A program made the position numbers and the translations under genes. This document shows positions 17,827 through 26,693 of a DNA stretch of 64,000 bases, in pieces. Origin of the DNA: Lysinibacillus fusiformis (lineage in GTDB: Bacteria > Bacillota > Bacilli > Bacillales_A > Planococcaceae). The notes under the pieces are model-generated. The model was not told the origin of the DNA. It saw nothing but the letters and a program-made list of their open reading frames with translations, and did not search any database. The DNA is taken from contig NZ_PYWL01000001.1 of assembly GCF_003049525.1 (NCBI RefSeq), positions 372,001 to 436,000 on the forward strand. The letters run 5' to 3'. Every line of letters begins with the position of its first letter. Position 1 is the stretch's first letter.

Positions 17827-17840
17827 GGTGGGAGATTTTT
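17799..17840. terminator. Bidirectional terminator overlapping the end of the YtvI-like gene
   Basis: A 15-base perfect stem (AAAAATCTCCCACCT and complement) contains the stop codon of the plus-strand gene and ends one base before the ctaM stop. Confidence 0.9.
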
Positions 17841-17841
17841 G

Positions 17842-18303
17842 TTATATGCCTAAAATGGCTTTAATAACCGATGTTGTTTCGCCCGGTTCAAATAAAATAT
17901 ACAATAATAAATAAACAAGGACACCTGTTATAGCGACGAAGAACCAAATAATACTTGTAATCGGTCCAATACGACGGTGTAATTTTAAATTCGTTTTAAG
18001 ACCCGAAACTATACTAACTATCCCAAATACGGCCCCAGAAGTTGCCAAAATAATATGGAAAATCAAGAAGAACGTATAATAAGGTTTTAAATGTTCTCCA
18101 CCACCAAAGGCAGTATTTCCAATAAACACTGTACGGGAAGCATAAATAATAAAGAAGATCAGTGCAGCAACACCTGCAGCAAGCATTACTTTTTTATGCC
18201 CTTCTACATTTCTTTTTATAATTAAGCCCCATCCTATTGCTACTAGTACAGCACTAATAACGATAAACGATGTACTAATAGTAGGCAAAATTTGTAATTC
18301 CAT
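17842..18303 (-). CDS. ctaM: Cytochrome oxidase assembly protein CtaM (DUF420)
   Basis: A 153-residue membrane protein of the DUF420 family (B. subtilis YozB) with four to five hydrophobic segments and conserved His in YYTFFLIFHIILATSG and KLHRRIGPITSIIWF. The S. aureus homologue CtaM is needed for maturation of the haem A-containing oxidase. Position directly downstream of ctaG (40 bases) supports a role in caa3 oxidase assembly. The start ATG at 18303 follows AAGGGG by eight bases. Confidence 0.85.
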   Translation of the reverse strand: MELQILPTISTSFIVISAVLVAIGWGLIIKRNVEGHKKVMLAAGVAALIFFIIYASRTVFIGNTAFGGGEHLKPYYTFFLIFHIILATSGAVFGIVSIVSGLKTNLKLHRRIGPITSIIWFFVAITGVLVYLLLYILFEPGETTSVIKAILGI

Positions 18304-18343
18304 TATCAAAACCCCTTATACAAAGTAAATTTCTATTTTATAA

Positions 18344-19267
18344 TTAATGTTGCTGTTGACTCTCCCATTTTTTTTGATGGGCAGCTAATGCATCAGCAGT
18401 AATTTTATCTGGATCTTTTTGTTCAGCACGATACCATTTTGTAAAGATCGCACCTAATAATATACCAAAAATCAGCTCTTGAATAATTTTCATAAGCACG
18501 CCGCCTAACTGCTGATCAGCAACCGGTTTCATATCCGTAAATAGCTCAGGTCCTGATAATGATAGTCCCGACAACGTAGAGGCCGGAACGCAAAGCTCCA
18601 TTGCCTTTAACCAAGCATCACCATTCGTATACGTTTCATACATAGCATTAGGTGCAAAAATGATTAATCCACAGGCGGGAGTTATTAAAACGGCATTGGC
18701 AATAATATAGCCTAATTTATGCAAGGGCTTCATTTGATCTTTACCTGGCATATTTTGAATTAAAGGCCAGTACATGAAAACAGCTGATAGAAATAAGACA
18801 AATGTATAGGTACCATGTAGTGTTTCATTTAATTTAATATAATCTAATACATCCGGTAAGTGATAGAAGGAAAATAGACCAATAAACACAAACACTGCAA
18901 CTACTGGTAATGTTAGTACTTTAAATATAGTTCTAACAACTGGTGCTTCAATCGCAACCTTCCAAACCCACCAAGGTATTCCTTTAATTAAGAAAATCGG
19001 TACAAGCAATAATAAAATAGCCATCTGAACCATATGCATCGTAAACATAATATGAGCCATTAAATCAACTGGAGACCCTTTAATAATATAAATGGTAATC
19101 ATTGCTAATACAAAATAAATCGCTTGTCCCTTTTTTAAAGGTTCGCTTTCTTTAAAATCCTGACGCCACTTTACTGTGACTAAAAAATAGACGATTGTTA
19201 TAAAAACAAGAACCCCTATCAAATATGGGCTCCATAACGCTTGGAAACCAAATATACTAAGTGGCAT
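18344..19267 (-). CDS. ctaG: Cytochrome c oxidase assembly factor CtaG (caa3 type)
   Basis: A 307-residue protein with seven membrane segments (caa3_CtaG family), carrying LMAHIMFTMHMVQMAIL and SFYHLPDVLDY with conserved His. In B. subtilis CtaG is needed for active caa3 oxidase, probably in formation of the copper centres. The start ATG follows AAAGGAG by ten bases. A strong terminator separates it from ctaF, so ctaG-ctaM should be its own transcript. Confidence 0.93.
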   Translation of the reverse strand: MPLSIFGFQALWSPYLIGVLVFITIVYFLVTVKWRQDFKESEPLKKGQAIYFVLAMITIYIIKGSPVDLMAHIMFTMHMVQMAILLLLVPIFLIKGIPWWVWKVAIEAPVVRTIFKVLTLPVVAVFVFIGLFSFYHLPDVLDYIKLNETLHGTYTFVLFLSAVFMYWPLIQNMPGKDQMKPLHKLGYIIANAVLITPACGLIIFAPNAMYETYTNGDAWLKAMELCVPASTLSGLSLSGPELFTDMKPVADQQLGGVLMKIIQELIFGILLGAIFTKWYRAEQKDPDKITADALAAHQKKWESQQQH

Positions 19268-19402
19268 ATAGAACGCACTCCTTTAAACTTCAGTACTCCT
19301 ATTATAAAACGCTTACAGCTATACTGCAATGAACGAAAGGTGAACAAATGTTAAGTTTGCCAGTGTTTGCTTCTTTTTGCAACCCTCACTAAAAATTAAA
19401 AT

Positions 19403-19446
19403 ACAAAAAGCACGTTCGTACAAAGTGACGAACGTGCTTTTTTTGG
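19403..19446. terminator. Terminator of ctaCDEF
   Basis: GCACGTTCGT and ACGAACGTGC arms with flanking A5 and T7 tracts lie directly after the ctaF stop; the symmetry allows use on both strands. Confidence 0.92.
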
Positions 19447-19449
19447 TGA

Positions 19450-19794
19450 TTACCACCAAATAATTGTTAAGAATGCTAAGAAGAATGTAAATGCAATTAA
19501 GATCCCCATCCACATGAAGAATCCAATAACTCCACCGTAGTGTGTTTTTTTGTCTTCTAAGTGCATGAAAGAATACAGTTGAAGTACAACTTGAACACCC
19601 GCTAATAATAAAACGAATGGCATAATTAAGTATTTAGAAAAATCAGCTGCAACTACTGCGAATGCGATAAAAGTAAAGAAAATCATAATTGCAAAGTTGA
19701 GTACTTGTTTACGCATATGAACGGCATTATGATGACGATCATACTCATATTGTGCCTGTGATTTAGCAACTATAGGTGTATCGTGTGAAGACAT
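19450..19794 (-). CDS. ctaF: Cytochrome caa3 oxidase subunit IV
   Basis: A 114-residue prokaryotic oxidase subunit IV with three membrane helices and the FMHLEDKKTHYGG loop between helices 2 and 3. It stabilises the caa3 complex in the membrane. The ATG at 19794 shares one base with the ctaE stop (TAATG), so the two are translationally coupled. It is the last gene of ctaCDEF. Confidence 0.93.
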   Translation of the reverse strand: MSSHDTPIVAKSQAQYEYDRHHNAVHMRKQVLNFAIMIFFTFIAFAVVAADFSKYLIMPFVLLLAGVQVVLQLYSFMHLEDKKTHYGGVIGFFMWMGILIAFTFFLAFLTIIWW

Positions 19795-20420
19795 TATCCG
19801 ATCACTCCCATCAAGTAAACTACTGTAAAGATGAATACCCAAACAACGTCGATAAAGTGCCAATATAAAGCAGCTACGAAGAATTTAGGTGCATTGTACA
19901 AGTTTAAACCACGTTTAGCATTACGAATCATTAAAGTTGCGATCCATACAAGTCCTAAAGTTACGTGGAAACCATGTGTACCAACTAAAGAATAGAATGC
20001 AGTTGCAAATGCAGATTGGTTAAATGTAAAACCAAGATGCACATAGTGTTGGAACTCATAAATTTCAAGAGCTAAGAAACCAAGACCTAAAGCTAAAGTA
20101 ATGGCTAACCATGTTTGCATCCCTTTAAAGTTAAAGTTACGCATATGGTAAATTGCATAAACAGATGTTAGTGAAGATGTTAAAAGTAACATCGTCATAG
20201 CAAATGCTAATGGTAATTCAAATAACCCTTGAGTTGTGAACTCCATGCCAGCTGGCCCTTTGTTCTTAAGCGCTAAGTAAGTAGCGAATAAACTTGCGAA
20301 AAGTACAACTTCACAGGCAAGGAAAATCCAGAAACCAACGACTTTGTTTTTACCTTCCAGCGTTGCTTGTTCAGGATGATCTGGCCAAGTATGAGGAGTA
20401 AATTTAGTATTGAAATCCAT
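19794..20420 (-). CDS. ctaE: Cytochrome caa3 oxidase subunit III
   Basis: A 208-residue haem-copper oxidase subunit III with five membrane helices, including GFWIFLACEVVLFASLFATY and the C-terminal LVGTHGFHVTLGL and YWHFIDVVWVF segments typical of the family. It starts with an ATG sharing one base with the ctaD stop, ten bases after GGGGG, and is coupled to ctaF in the same way. Confidence 0.96.
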   Translation of the reverse strand: MDFNTKFTPHTWPDHPEQATLEGKNKVVGFWIFLACEVVLFASLFATYLALKNKGPAGMEFTTQGLFELPLAFAMTMLLLTSSLTSVYAIYHMRNFNFKGMQTWLAITLALGLGFLALEIYEFQHYVHLGFTFNQSAFATAFYSLVGTHGFHVTLGLVWIATLMIRNAKRGLNLYNAPKFFVAALYWHFIDVVWVFIFTVVYLMGVIG

Positions 20421-22303
20421 TATTTATTTCCCCCTTTGCCATAAAGTTGTTCTTCAATTTCAATAATTTCTTCTTTGTGTAAATGGAAGCCGTGATCATC
20501 TTTAACAGAACGGACAATCATTGCACCAAATGTAATTGCAAGACCAGCAATTAAAATATAGATTGACCAAGGTTTATCAGCATCAGGATTATAAAGCGCA
20601 CCGAATGCTGCAATAAACATACCTAATGAAATAACGAATGGTATCGCTGAGTTATTTGGCATATGAATATCGCCTAGTGGCTCAGCAAATGTAACTTCTT
20701 TGTTGCCTTCTTGTTTCTCAATCCACCATGGATCTAAACCACGAACAAGAGGTGTTTGACGGAAGTTGTAGAATGGAATTGGTTGTGGAATTGACCATTC
20801 TAATGTACGTCCATCGCCCCATGGATCGCGACCTGCTGGTTTGCCTTTGATAGACATTAAGCAGTTGATTACCATTAAGATAACCCCTACACCCATCATT
20901 AATGCACCGATTGTAGAGATATAGTTGAATTGATCCCAACCTTGACCTTCCATGTAAGTGAATACACGACGTGGCATACCCATTAAACCAAGGAAGTGTT
21001 GAACGAAGAACGTTAAATGGAATCCGATAAAGAATACCCAGAAAGTAATTTTACCAAGCGTTTCGTTTAACATACGGTTGAAGAAAATTGGCCAGTAGAA
21101 ATGTGCTGAACCAAATAATGCAGTAACGATACCACCAACGATTACATAGTGGAAGTGAGCTACGATAAAGTAAGAATCATGTAATTGGTAGTCAAGAGGT
21201 GCAGATGCTTGCATAACCCCTGTAACACCACCCGCAACGAATGACGGGATGAAACCAAGTGCATAAAGCATTGGCGTTGTAACTTTAATTGATCCGCCCC
21301 AAATTGTTAGGATCCAGTTAAATACCTTCATACCTGTTGGAACGGCAATTGCCATTGTTGCTACAGCGAAGATAGCGTTTGCTGTTGGCCCAAGACCAAC
21401 TGTAAACATGTGGTGGGCCCAAACCATGAACCCTAAGAAACCGATTAAAATTGTTGCGAATACCATTGAAGAGTATCCGAATAAACGTTTACGAGAGAAC
21501 GCAGGGATAATCTCAGAGAATAATCCGAACGCAGGTAATACTAAGATATAAACTTCTGGGTGTCCGAAGATCCAGAATAAGTGTTCCCAAATAACTGTGT
21601 TACCACCCATTGTATGGTCAAAGAAGTTACCACCGAACATACGGTCAAATAACATCATTAATAAACCAATTGTTAATGGAGGGAATGCGAATAAAATTAA
21701 TGCACTTGATACAAGAGCTGTCCATGTGAATAATGGCATACGCATGAATGTCATACCAGGAGCACGCATCGTGATAATCGTAACGATGAAGTTAAGACCC
21801 GAAATTAAAGTACCTGCCCCTGAAATTTGTAAACCAAGAACATAGAAGTCAATACCATGTCCTGGAGAATATAAAGATAATGATGCATAAGAAGTCCAGC
21901 CCGCATCAGGAGCGCCACCCATAAAGAATGACAGGTGAAGGAATACTGCACCTAGGAAGAATAACCAGAACCCTAATGAGTTAAGGAACGGGAATGCAAC
22001 GTCACGTGCACCAATTTGTAATGGTACAAGCATGTTCATAAATGCGAATAGTAATGGAGTAGCAGCTAGGAATAACATTGTTGTTCCGTGCATTGTTAAT
22101 AATTCATTGAAAAAACCAGCTGACACGAAATCGTTATTTGGTTTCATTAACTGAATACGCATTAATAACGCTTCAAAACCAGCGATAGCGAAGAACAATG
22201 TACCGGCTAATAAATACATGACTGCTAACTTTTTATGGTCAACAGTAGTAATGTAATCCCAGACAGTTGCTCCAAAGCCCTTTTTCTGTGTGTATGAGCT
22301 CAC
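20420..22303 (-). CDS. ctaD: Cytochrome caa3 oxidase subunit I
   Basis: A 627-residue catalytic subunit with haem a, haem a3 and CuB. It carries the low-spin haem ligand region (NELLTMHGTTMLF), the WIFGHPEVYILVLP motif with the CuB His and cross-linked Tyr, VWAHHMFTVG with the His pair, and DSYFIVAHFHYVIVGG with the haem ligands. There are at least 14 membrane segments, as in Bacillus CtaD. The start is GTG at 22303, nine bases after GAGGGAGG; the ATG at 22321 overlaps that site. Confidence 0.97.
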   Translation of the reverse strand: MSSYTQKKGFGATVWDYITTVDHKKLAVMYLLAGTLFFAIAGFEALLMRIQLMKPNNDFVSAGFFNELLTMHGTTMLFLAATPLLFAFMNMLVPLQIGARDVAFPFLNSLGFWLFFLGAVFLHLSFFMGGAPDAGWTSYASLSLYSPGHGIDFYVLGLQISGAGTLISGLNFIVTIITMRAPGMTFMRMPLFTWTALVSSALILFAFPPLTIGLLMMLFDRMFGGNFFDHTMGGNTVIWEHLFWIFGHPEVYILVLPAFGLFSEIIPAFSRKRLFGYSSMVFATILIGFLGFMVWAHHMFTVGLGPTANAIFAVATMAIAVPTGMKVFNWILTIWGGSIKVTTPMLYALGFIPSFVAGGVTGVMQASAPLDYQLHDSYFIVAHFHYVIVGGIVTALFGSAHFYWPIFFNRMLNETLGKITFWVFFIGFHLTFFVQHFLGLMGMPRRVFTYMEGQGWDQFNYISTIGALMMGVGVILMVINCLMSIKGKPAGRDPWGDGRTLEWSIPQPIPFYNFRQTPLVRGLDPWWIEKQEGNKEVTFAEPLGDIHMPNNSAIPFVISLGMFIAAFGALYNPDADKPWSIYILIAGLAITFGAMIVRSVKDDHGFHLHKEEIIEIEEQLYGKGGNK

Positions 22304-22344
22304 AACTTTTACCTCCCTCAAAAATTTGTTACATAGAACGGAAA

Positions 22345-23433
22345 TTATTTTTCAACTGATAAGCCCATGATATAAGTTGCAAGAGCTTCAATTTCTTCGT
22401 CAGATAAATCGCCGTATATAGGTGCAGTACCTTCAGCATTCATCATTAAGTTACCTGGTTTAAATTCCTCAGGGTTTTTAATCCAAGCTTGTAAGTTTTC
22501 TTCATTGTGTTCTAGGAAACCAGCAACACGGTTACGGTCACCAAACGTAGTTAAGTTTGGACCTGGTGTACCGCCTGCTCCTGAACCAGAGATAGCATGA
22601 CAGCCCAAGCAGCTGTTAGCAAAAGTTGCTTCGCCAAGATCTGTTGAAGCTTTGTCCGCAGTTTGTCCTTCTGTTGCTTTCATCGCATCAACCCAAGCGT
22701 CAAATGCATCTGGGCTTAAAGCTTTTACTTTAAAGTCCATTAAAGCATGTGAAGGTCCACATAACTCAGCACATTTACCATAAAATACGCCATCTTTTAG
22801 ATCTTTCGATTCTTTATCAAATACTAAGTAGAATTTGTTTAAGTTTTCTACGTTTGTATCCATTTTACCGCCTACAGCAGGAATCCAGAATGAGTGCTTA
22901 ACATCGGCAGCTTTTAAATTAAAGTAAACCTTTTCACCTGTTGGTACTACTAGCTCTTGAGCCGTTATAATACCTTGGTTAGGATATTCGAACTCCCACC
23001 AGTACAATTTAGCTGTTACATTGATTGTTAGGGCAGTTTTATTCCCCTCTTCATCTACATCATCCATTGCAGCAACATCTGCAAATTTATAAGTAGTTGT
23101 AACAACTGGTACAGCAATAATTAATAATAAAATAATTGGTATAACTGTCCAAATCACTTCTAACGTATGACTACCCTCTACTTGCTTAGGGATAACGTTT
23201 TCACCAACGCGTGAACGACGGTATTTCAGGAATGCAATTAAATAAATAACGGATACTATTACCACTACTAGCGTCATAATTACAGTAGTTAACAGTAATA
23301 AATTTAATTGTTGTTTACCTACTTCTCCAGATGGTTTTAGTGTAGAAAGATAATCTTCACCACAACCTGAAAGGAAAACCATCATCACTGCTAGAAGTGA
23401 AAAAAGACGCCATTTTTTAAGCCCTTTCATCAT
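22345..23433 (-). CDS. ctaC: Cytochrome caa3 oxidase subunit II with cytochrome c domain
   Basis: A 362-residue lipoprotein subunit II. The lipobox LSGCGED places the modified Cys at about residue 25, followed by two membrane helices, the CuA domain (CAELCGPSHALMDF, about residues 220-235) and a fused C-terminal cytochrome c domain with CLGCH and a distal Met region. This fusion defines the caa3 type. Electrons enter from cytochrome c and pass by CuA to CtaD. The start is one of two adjacent ATG codons after GAGGGG. Confidence 0.96.
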   Translation of the reverse strand: MMKGLKKWRLFSLLAVMMVFLSGCGEDYLSTLKPSGEVGKQQLNLLLLTTVIMTLVVVIVSVIYLIAFLKYRRSRVGENVIPKQVEGSHTLEVIWTVIPIILLLIIAVPVVTTTYKFADVAAMDDVDEEGNKTALTINVTAKLYWWEFEYPNQGIITAQELVVPTGEKVYFNLKAADVKHSFWIPAVGGKMDTNVENLNKFYLVFDKESKDLKDGVFYGKCAELCGPSHALMDFKVKALSPDAFDAWVDAMKATEGQTADKASTDLGEATFANSCLGCHAISGSGAGGTPGPNLTTFGDRNRVAGFLEHNEENLQAWIKNPEEFKPGNLMMNAEGTAPIYGDLSDEEIEALATYIMGLSVEK

Positions 23434-23533
23434 AGCTTAATTAAACCCCTCTTTCTTTGTTGTATTTTCATGTGTACATAGGACATTAGTTCTGTCTATA
23501 TGAATTCTTTAGAAAAAGAAAGAATTCCTAAAT

Positions 23534-24451
23534 TTAGCTAAACACCGCAAATATTATGATGGATACAAATAGTATGGTCATATGATTCAATGAATAAATA
23601 AACATTCTATTTGCCCATTTCATATCATCTTTTGCTGTAAAGCCTTTCAGAGCTAGTATTAACCAACCCAGGTTCAATGTAGTAGCAAGAGTTAAAAAGC
23701 CAATTCCAAGCTCCGGTAAAAGGAAAGGTAACGGTAATAATAAAAGAATCCAGAATAACATTGAGTACTTTGTACGTTTAAATCCCTTTACAACAGGTAG
23801 CATTGGTATTTTAGCTGCACGGTATTCCTCTGTACGTTTCATAGCAAGCGCGTAGAAATGTGGTGGTTGCCATGCAAACATAATTAGGAATAAGGCAAGT
23901 GCTCCTGGACCTAAAGCAGGCTCGACTGCTGCAAATCCAATAATAGGAGGAATAGCCCCTGAAATGCTTCCTACAACCGTGTTACTAACATGCTTTCTCT
24001 TTGACCACATTGAATACAGAACGACATAAGCAAATATTCCTGCTAGTCCCCACATGCCGGCTGCAAACGATGCCGCAAATAACAAAATTTCACCTACAAT
24101 TAAAAATGAGAGGGCAATGGTCAATACAAAATTCGGCTTGAATCTGCCAGTCACTGTCGGTCTTGCCTTCGTTCTTTTCATGATCGGATCTATATCCTGA
24201 TCAATAAAGTTATTCATTGCACCTGAGCCACCAATGATTAATGCCGCACCCAGCATGGTGAATAAGATGACATCCAGCTCTTGCAAGAAGTGTCTACTAG
24301 TAAATTGAAAAGCCAGCCACATCCCTGTAAACGTTGTGACAAGATTCGAGTTTACAATGCCAATTTTTATTAGTGCTAAGAAATCTTTTACAACTGATGT
24401 TGTTTCTGGACCAGTATTTCTAGTAGCCGCCAGTGTACGACCGTTTGACAT
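23534..24451 (-). CDS. ctaB: Protoheme IX farnesyltransferase (haem O synthase)
   Basis: A 305-residue UbiA-superfamily prenyltransferase converting haem B to haem O in the membrane. The allylic diphosphate motif NNFIDQDIDPIMKRTKARP is at about residues 85-103, with the second loop KRTEEYRAAKIPMLPVVKG at about 205-225, and about nine membrane segments. The start ATG at 24451 (MSNGRTLAAT) follows AGGAGAGG by four bases. It precedes ctaC by 100 bases with no clear terminator, and is divergent from ctaA. Confidence 0.95.
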   Translation of the reverse strand: MSNGRTLAATRNTGPETTSVVKDFLALIKIGIVNSNLVTTFTGMWLAFQFTSRHFLQELDVILFTMLGAALIIGGSGAMNNFIDQDIDPIMKRTKARPTVTGRFKPNFVLTIALSFLIVGEILLFAASFAAGMWGLAGIFAYVVLYSMWSKRKHVSNTVVGSISGAIPPIIGFAAVEPALGPGALALFLIMFAWQPPHFYALAMKRTEEYRAAKIPMLPVVKGFKRTKYSMLFWILLLLPLPFLLPELGIGFLTLATTLNLGWLILALKGFTAKDDMKWANRMFIYSLNHMTILFVSIIIFAVFS

Positions 24452-24787
24452 ACTACCTCTCCTTTCATTTTTGTAAGCATATTCCGCTAACAATAACTAT
24501 AGCGAAATTTGCGATTGATTTCTAGACATTAAGTGAAATTTAGATGAAGTTGTAAAAATTAGTTTTGTCTAGAAATATAATTAAAATCAACATATCTATA
24601 GTAAAACATTTTCTAAAATGAATTGTGAAGGTTAAAGCACGAAATTATGAACAATTTGTGAAATGGAATCGACATCTAGTACTCCCTTCCCTTTACAAGT
24701 TGTTTTTTAAACGTATTTTCGATATTATCTAGTAGCAGAAACATTACTTTCTTGTAATGTTGATAGATAAAGTAGGTGACTCATTTT
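24452..24787. other. Divergent ctaB/ctaA regulatory region
   Basis: 336 AT-rich bases without a gene between two haem A biosynthesis genes. In B. subtilis this interval is controlled by ResD; I can point only to the candidate ctaA promoter at 24700-24728, and no clear operator is visible. Confidence 0.6.
24700..24728 (+). promoter_or_regulatory. Candidate sigma-A promoter of ctaA
   Basis: TTGTTT, 17 bases and TATTAT lie about 60 bases before the ctaA ATG. Confidence 0.5.
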
Positions 24788-25711
24788 ATGCAACACAACA
24801 GATATTTGAAGTGGTTTGCTGTTGCCGCTACGCTAGAGATGCTCCTTATATTACTCGGTGGAGCTCTCGTTACTAAAACAGATAGTGGCTTAGGCTGTGG
24901 TCGAAACTGGCCTGATTGTAATGGATCTCTTATTCCAAAGGAGATTACACCGGAAGTCCTTATTGAATTCTCACATCGTCTTGTTACTGGAGTCGTATCT
25001 ATTTCAATTCTTGTGTTAACAGTTTGGACATGGCGTAAGCTCGGACATGTTCGTGAAGTAAAGCTTTTAGGTTTCTTAGCAATGTTTTTCTTAATTGCGC
25101 AGGCTCTTATTGGAGCTGCTCAAGTACTATGGGGGCAAGGTGACTTCATCTTAGCACTTCATTTTGGTATTTCTCTTATTTCCTTTGCCGCGGTTCTGCT
25201 TCTCTCTATGATTGTATTTGAAGTTGATCGGAAATTTGATGCCGATAAAGTATTTATTGGTAAAAAGTTACGTTGGCATACAATTGCTGTCACAATTTAT
25301 TCTTATTTGGTCGTTTATACTGGCGCGTTAGTTCGACATACAGATTCGAGCTTAATTTGTCCAGACTGGCCATTTTGCTATAACGAAACACCGTTAGCAT
25401 CCCCAAATAACATGTACGAATGGGTGCAAATGGGACATCGTTTAGCTGTTCTTATTATTTTCATTTGGATTGCATACATAACTTGGCACGCTGTGAAAGA
25501 ATATAAAAACCAACGTGTGGTTTACTATGGTTGGATTATTGCTTTTACTATAGTATGTTTACAAGTGATCGCTGGTATGTTAGTAGTCCTAACGAAGCTG
25601 AACTTAACAGTCGCTTTAATGCATTCATTATTAATTTCTCTATTGTTCGGTCTATTATGTTACATGATCATGCTCGTTGCTCGTAGTAACTACAATGAAA
25701 AAGTGAAATAG
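24788..25711 (+). CDS. ctaA: Haem A synthase
   Basis: A 307-residue membrane enzyme oxidising haem O to haem A. It has eight helices and the paired motifs GCGRNWPDCNG and CPDWPFCYN, which hold the extracellular cysteines of the Bacillus-type enzyme, and haem-ligand His in EFSHRLVTG, LHFGISL, MGHRLAVL and LMHSLLIS. The ATG at 24788 follows AGTAGGTGA by eight bases; a GTG at 24776 is part of that site. It is closed by the terminator at 25716-25757. Confidence 0.95.
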   Translation: MQHNRYLKWFAVAATLEMLLILLGGALVTKTDSGLGCGRNWPDCNGSLIPKEITPEVLIEFSHRLVTGVVSISILVLTVWTWRKLGHVREVKLLGFLAMFFLIAQALIGAAQVLWGQGDFILALHFGISLISFAAVLLLSMIVFEVDRKFDADKVFIGKKLRWHTIAVTIYSYLVVYTGALVRHTDSSLICPDWPFCYNETPLASPNNMYEWVQMGHRLAVLIIFIWIAYITWHAVKEYKNQRVVYYGWIIAFTIVCLQVIAGMLVVLTKLNLTVALMHSLLISLLFGLLCYMIMLVARSNYNEKVK

Positions 25712-25715
25712 TTAA

Positions 25716-25757
25716 ATAAAAAAGATTCGTTACCATATTGTAACGAATCTTTTTTAT
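25716..25757. terminator. Bidirectional terminator after ctaA
   Basis: A 16-base stem (AAAAAAGATTCGTTAC and complement) with a six-base loop lies between the convergent ctaA and small membrane protein genes. Confidence 0.93.
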
Positions 25758-25759
25758 GC

Positions 25760-25948
25760 TTATCGTTGTTTCTTCATAGATTCAGTTCCTATAATTCCTA
25801 CTATTAAAATAATCATAGATACTAGGGCGTAGTCTTTAAAGAATGTTGTAAATGGAATGTCAAAATATCGACAAATTGCCGTTACAAGACGGCCGCCTAA
25901 TAGGATCAAACCAATGACAAACATCCAATTAAATAAAGCTTTAAGCAT
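25760..25948 (-). CDS. Small membrane protein co-transcribed with TetR regulator
   Basis: A 62-residue protein with two hydrophobic segments (about residues 5-26 and 38-56) joined by a short loop (CRYFDIPFTTFFKD). I do not recognise the family. Its ATG lies inside the end of the tetR-like gene (8-base overlap), so it is translationally coupled to the regulator and is likely part of what the regulator controls. It has no counterpart at this place in B. subtilis. Confidence 0.7.
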   Translation of the reverse strand: MLKALFNWMFVIGLILLGGRLVTAICRYFDIPFTTFFKDYALVSMIILIVGIIGTESMKKQR

Positions 25949-26561
25949 TGTTAGTTTCCTCTACTTTCATGGCTGACCAGATGATGTTGATGACCTCTGC
26001 ACTATATTGTTCTACTTCTATAGAAAGTGGTCCCCCAATTAACATATACTCCCCAATTGCTCCTTGAATAACCTTTGCCATTACATGGACCGAAGTGATA
26101 GTAAATCTCCCTTGTTCCTTTCCCTTCGTTAATATGTTGCACAAGGCTTTTAACAAAGGATCCTCTCCATCATCTGGCAATTTATAAAAAGGAATGTCAT
26201 CTGCAGTACGAGCATTAAAAACAATTTCTAGTAGCGCTATATTCTCTTCTGGGTGTGTTGCTTGATAAGCAATACTCGCCTCAATAAAATTAGCTAATTG
26301 CGAAGCTGGTTCATCCGCAGCATATGTTTTCGTCAAAATATATGTAGCCGATTGCTCAATCAGTGCTTGCAGACTTTGTTCAATTAAATCTTGTCGATCT
26401 GCGAAATGATACGAAATTAAAGCTGTGCTGATGGAAGCACGTTTTGCAATTTGGGCTAAACTCGACTTTACATAGCCAATTTCACTTAAAGTCCTTATAG
26501 TCGCATCAATAATTTGCTGTTTCCTTGCTTCCTGAATAAAGGTACTTTTATTAGCTTCCAT
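25941..26561 (-). CDS. TetR/AcrR family transcriptional regulator
   Basis: A 206-residue TetR repressor. The N-terminal DNA-binding domain is clear (IIDATIRTLSEIGYVKSSLA, then ISTALISYHFADR, about residues 16-60). The C-terminal ligand domain is of unknown specificity. The start ATG follows TGGAGAG by four bases. Two inverted repeats with TTTGA-type arms lie just upstream (26571-26609), suggesting it represses itself and the coupled small membrane protein. Confidence 0.88.
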   Translation of the reverse strand: MEANKSTFIQEARKQQIIDATIRTLSEIGYVKSSLAQIAKRASISTALISYHFADRQDLIEQSLQALIEQSATYILTKTYAADEPASQLANFIEASIAYQATHPEENIALLEIVFNARTADDIPFYKLPDDGEDPLLKALCNILTKGKEQGRFTITSVHVMAKVIQGAIGEYMLIGGPLSIEVEQYSAEVINIIWSAMKVEETNNA

Positions 26562-26570
26562 AAACTCTCC

Positions 26571-26609
26571 ATTTGATTATTCAAATATTTTTTTGATCAC
26601 TTAATCAAA
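26571..26609. promoter_or_regulatory. Tandem inverted repeats, likely TetR operator
   Basis: ATTTGATTATTCAAAT (26571-26586, perfect six-base arms) and TTTGAT-N6-ATCAAA (26592-26609) lie 10-50 bases upstream of the TetR-family gene. Related half-sites in tandem fit autoregulation by a dimeric repressor. Confidence 0.55.
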
Positions 26610-26637
26610 TTTTATGCAATTTTTCTCATTTCCACAA

Positions 26638-26678
26638 TAAAAAAGGTATGTAGATGTTAAAAATGCATCTACATACCC
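26638..26678 (-). terminator. Terminator of pyc
   Basis: Perfect 12-base arms GGTATGTAGATG and CATCTACATACC with a nine-base loop and a T6 run on the minus strand follow the pyc stop. Confidence 0.9.
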
Positions 26679-26693
26679 TGTTTTCACTACCAG

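Noticed and set aside
21597..21845. Reading frames antisense to ctaD and other conserved genes
   Set aside because: They are out-of-frame shadows of strongly conserved proteins and have no ribosome sites.
23500..23530. GAATTCTTT/AAAGAATTC palindrome between ctaB and ctaC as a terminator
   Set aside because: AT-rich stem of low stability without a T tract; ctaB and ctaC may well be co-transcribed.
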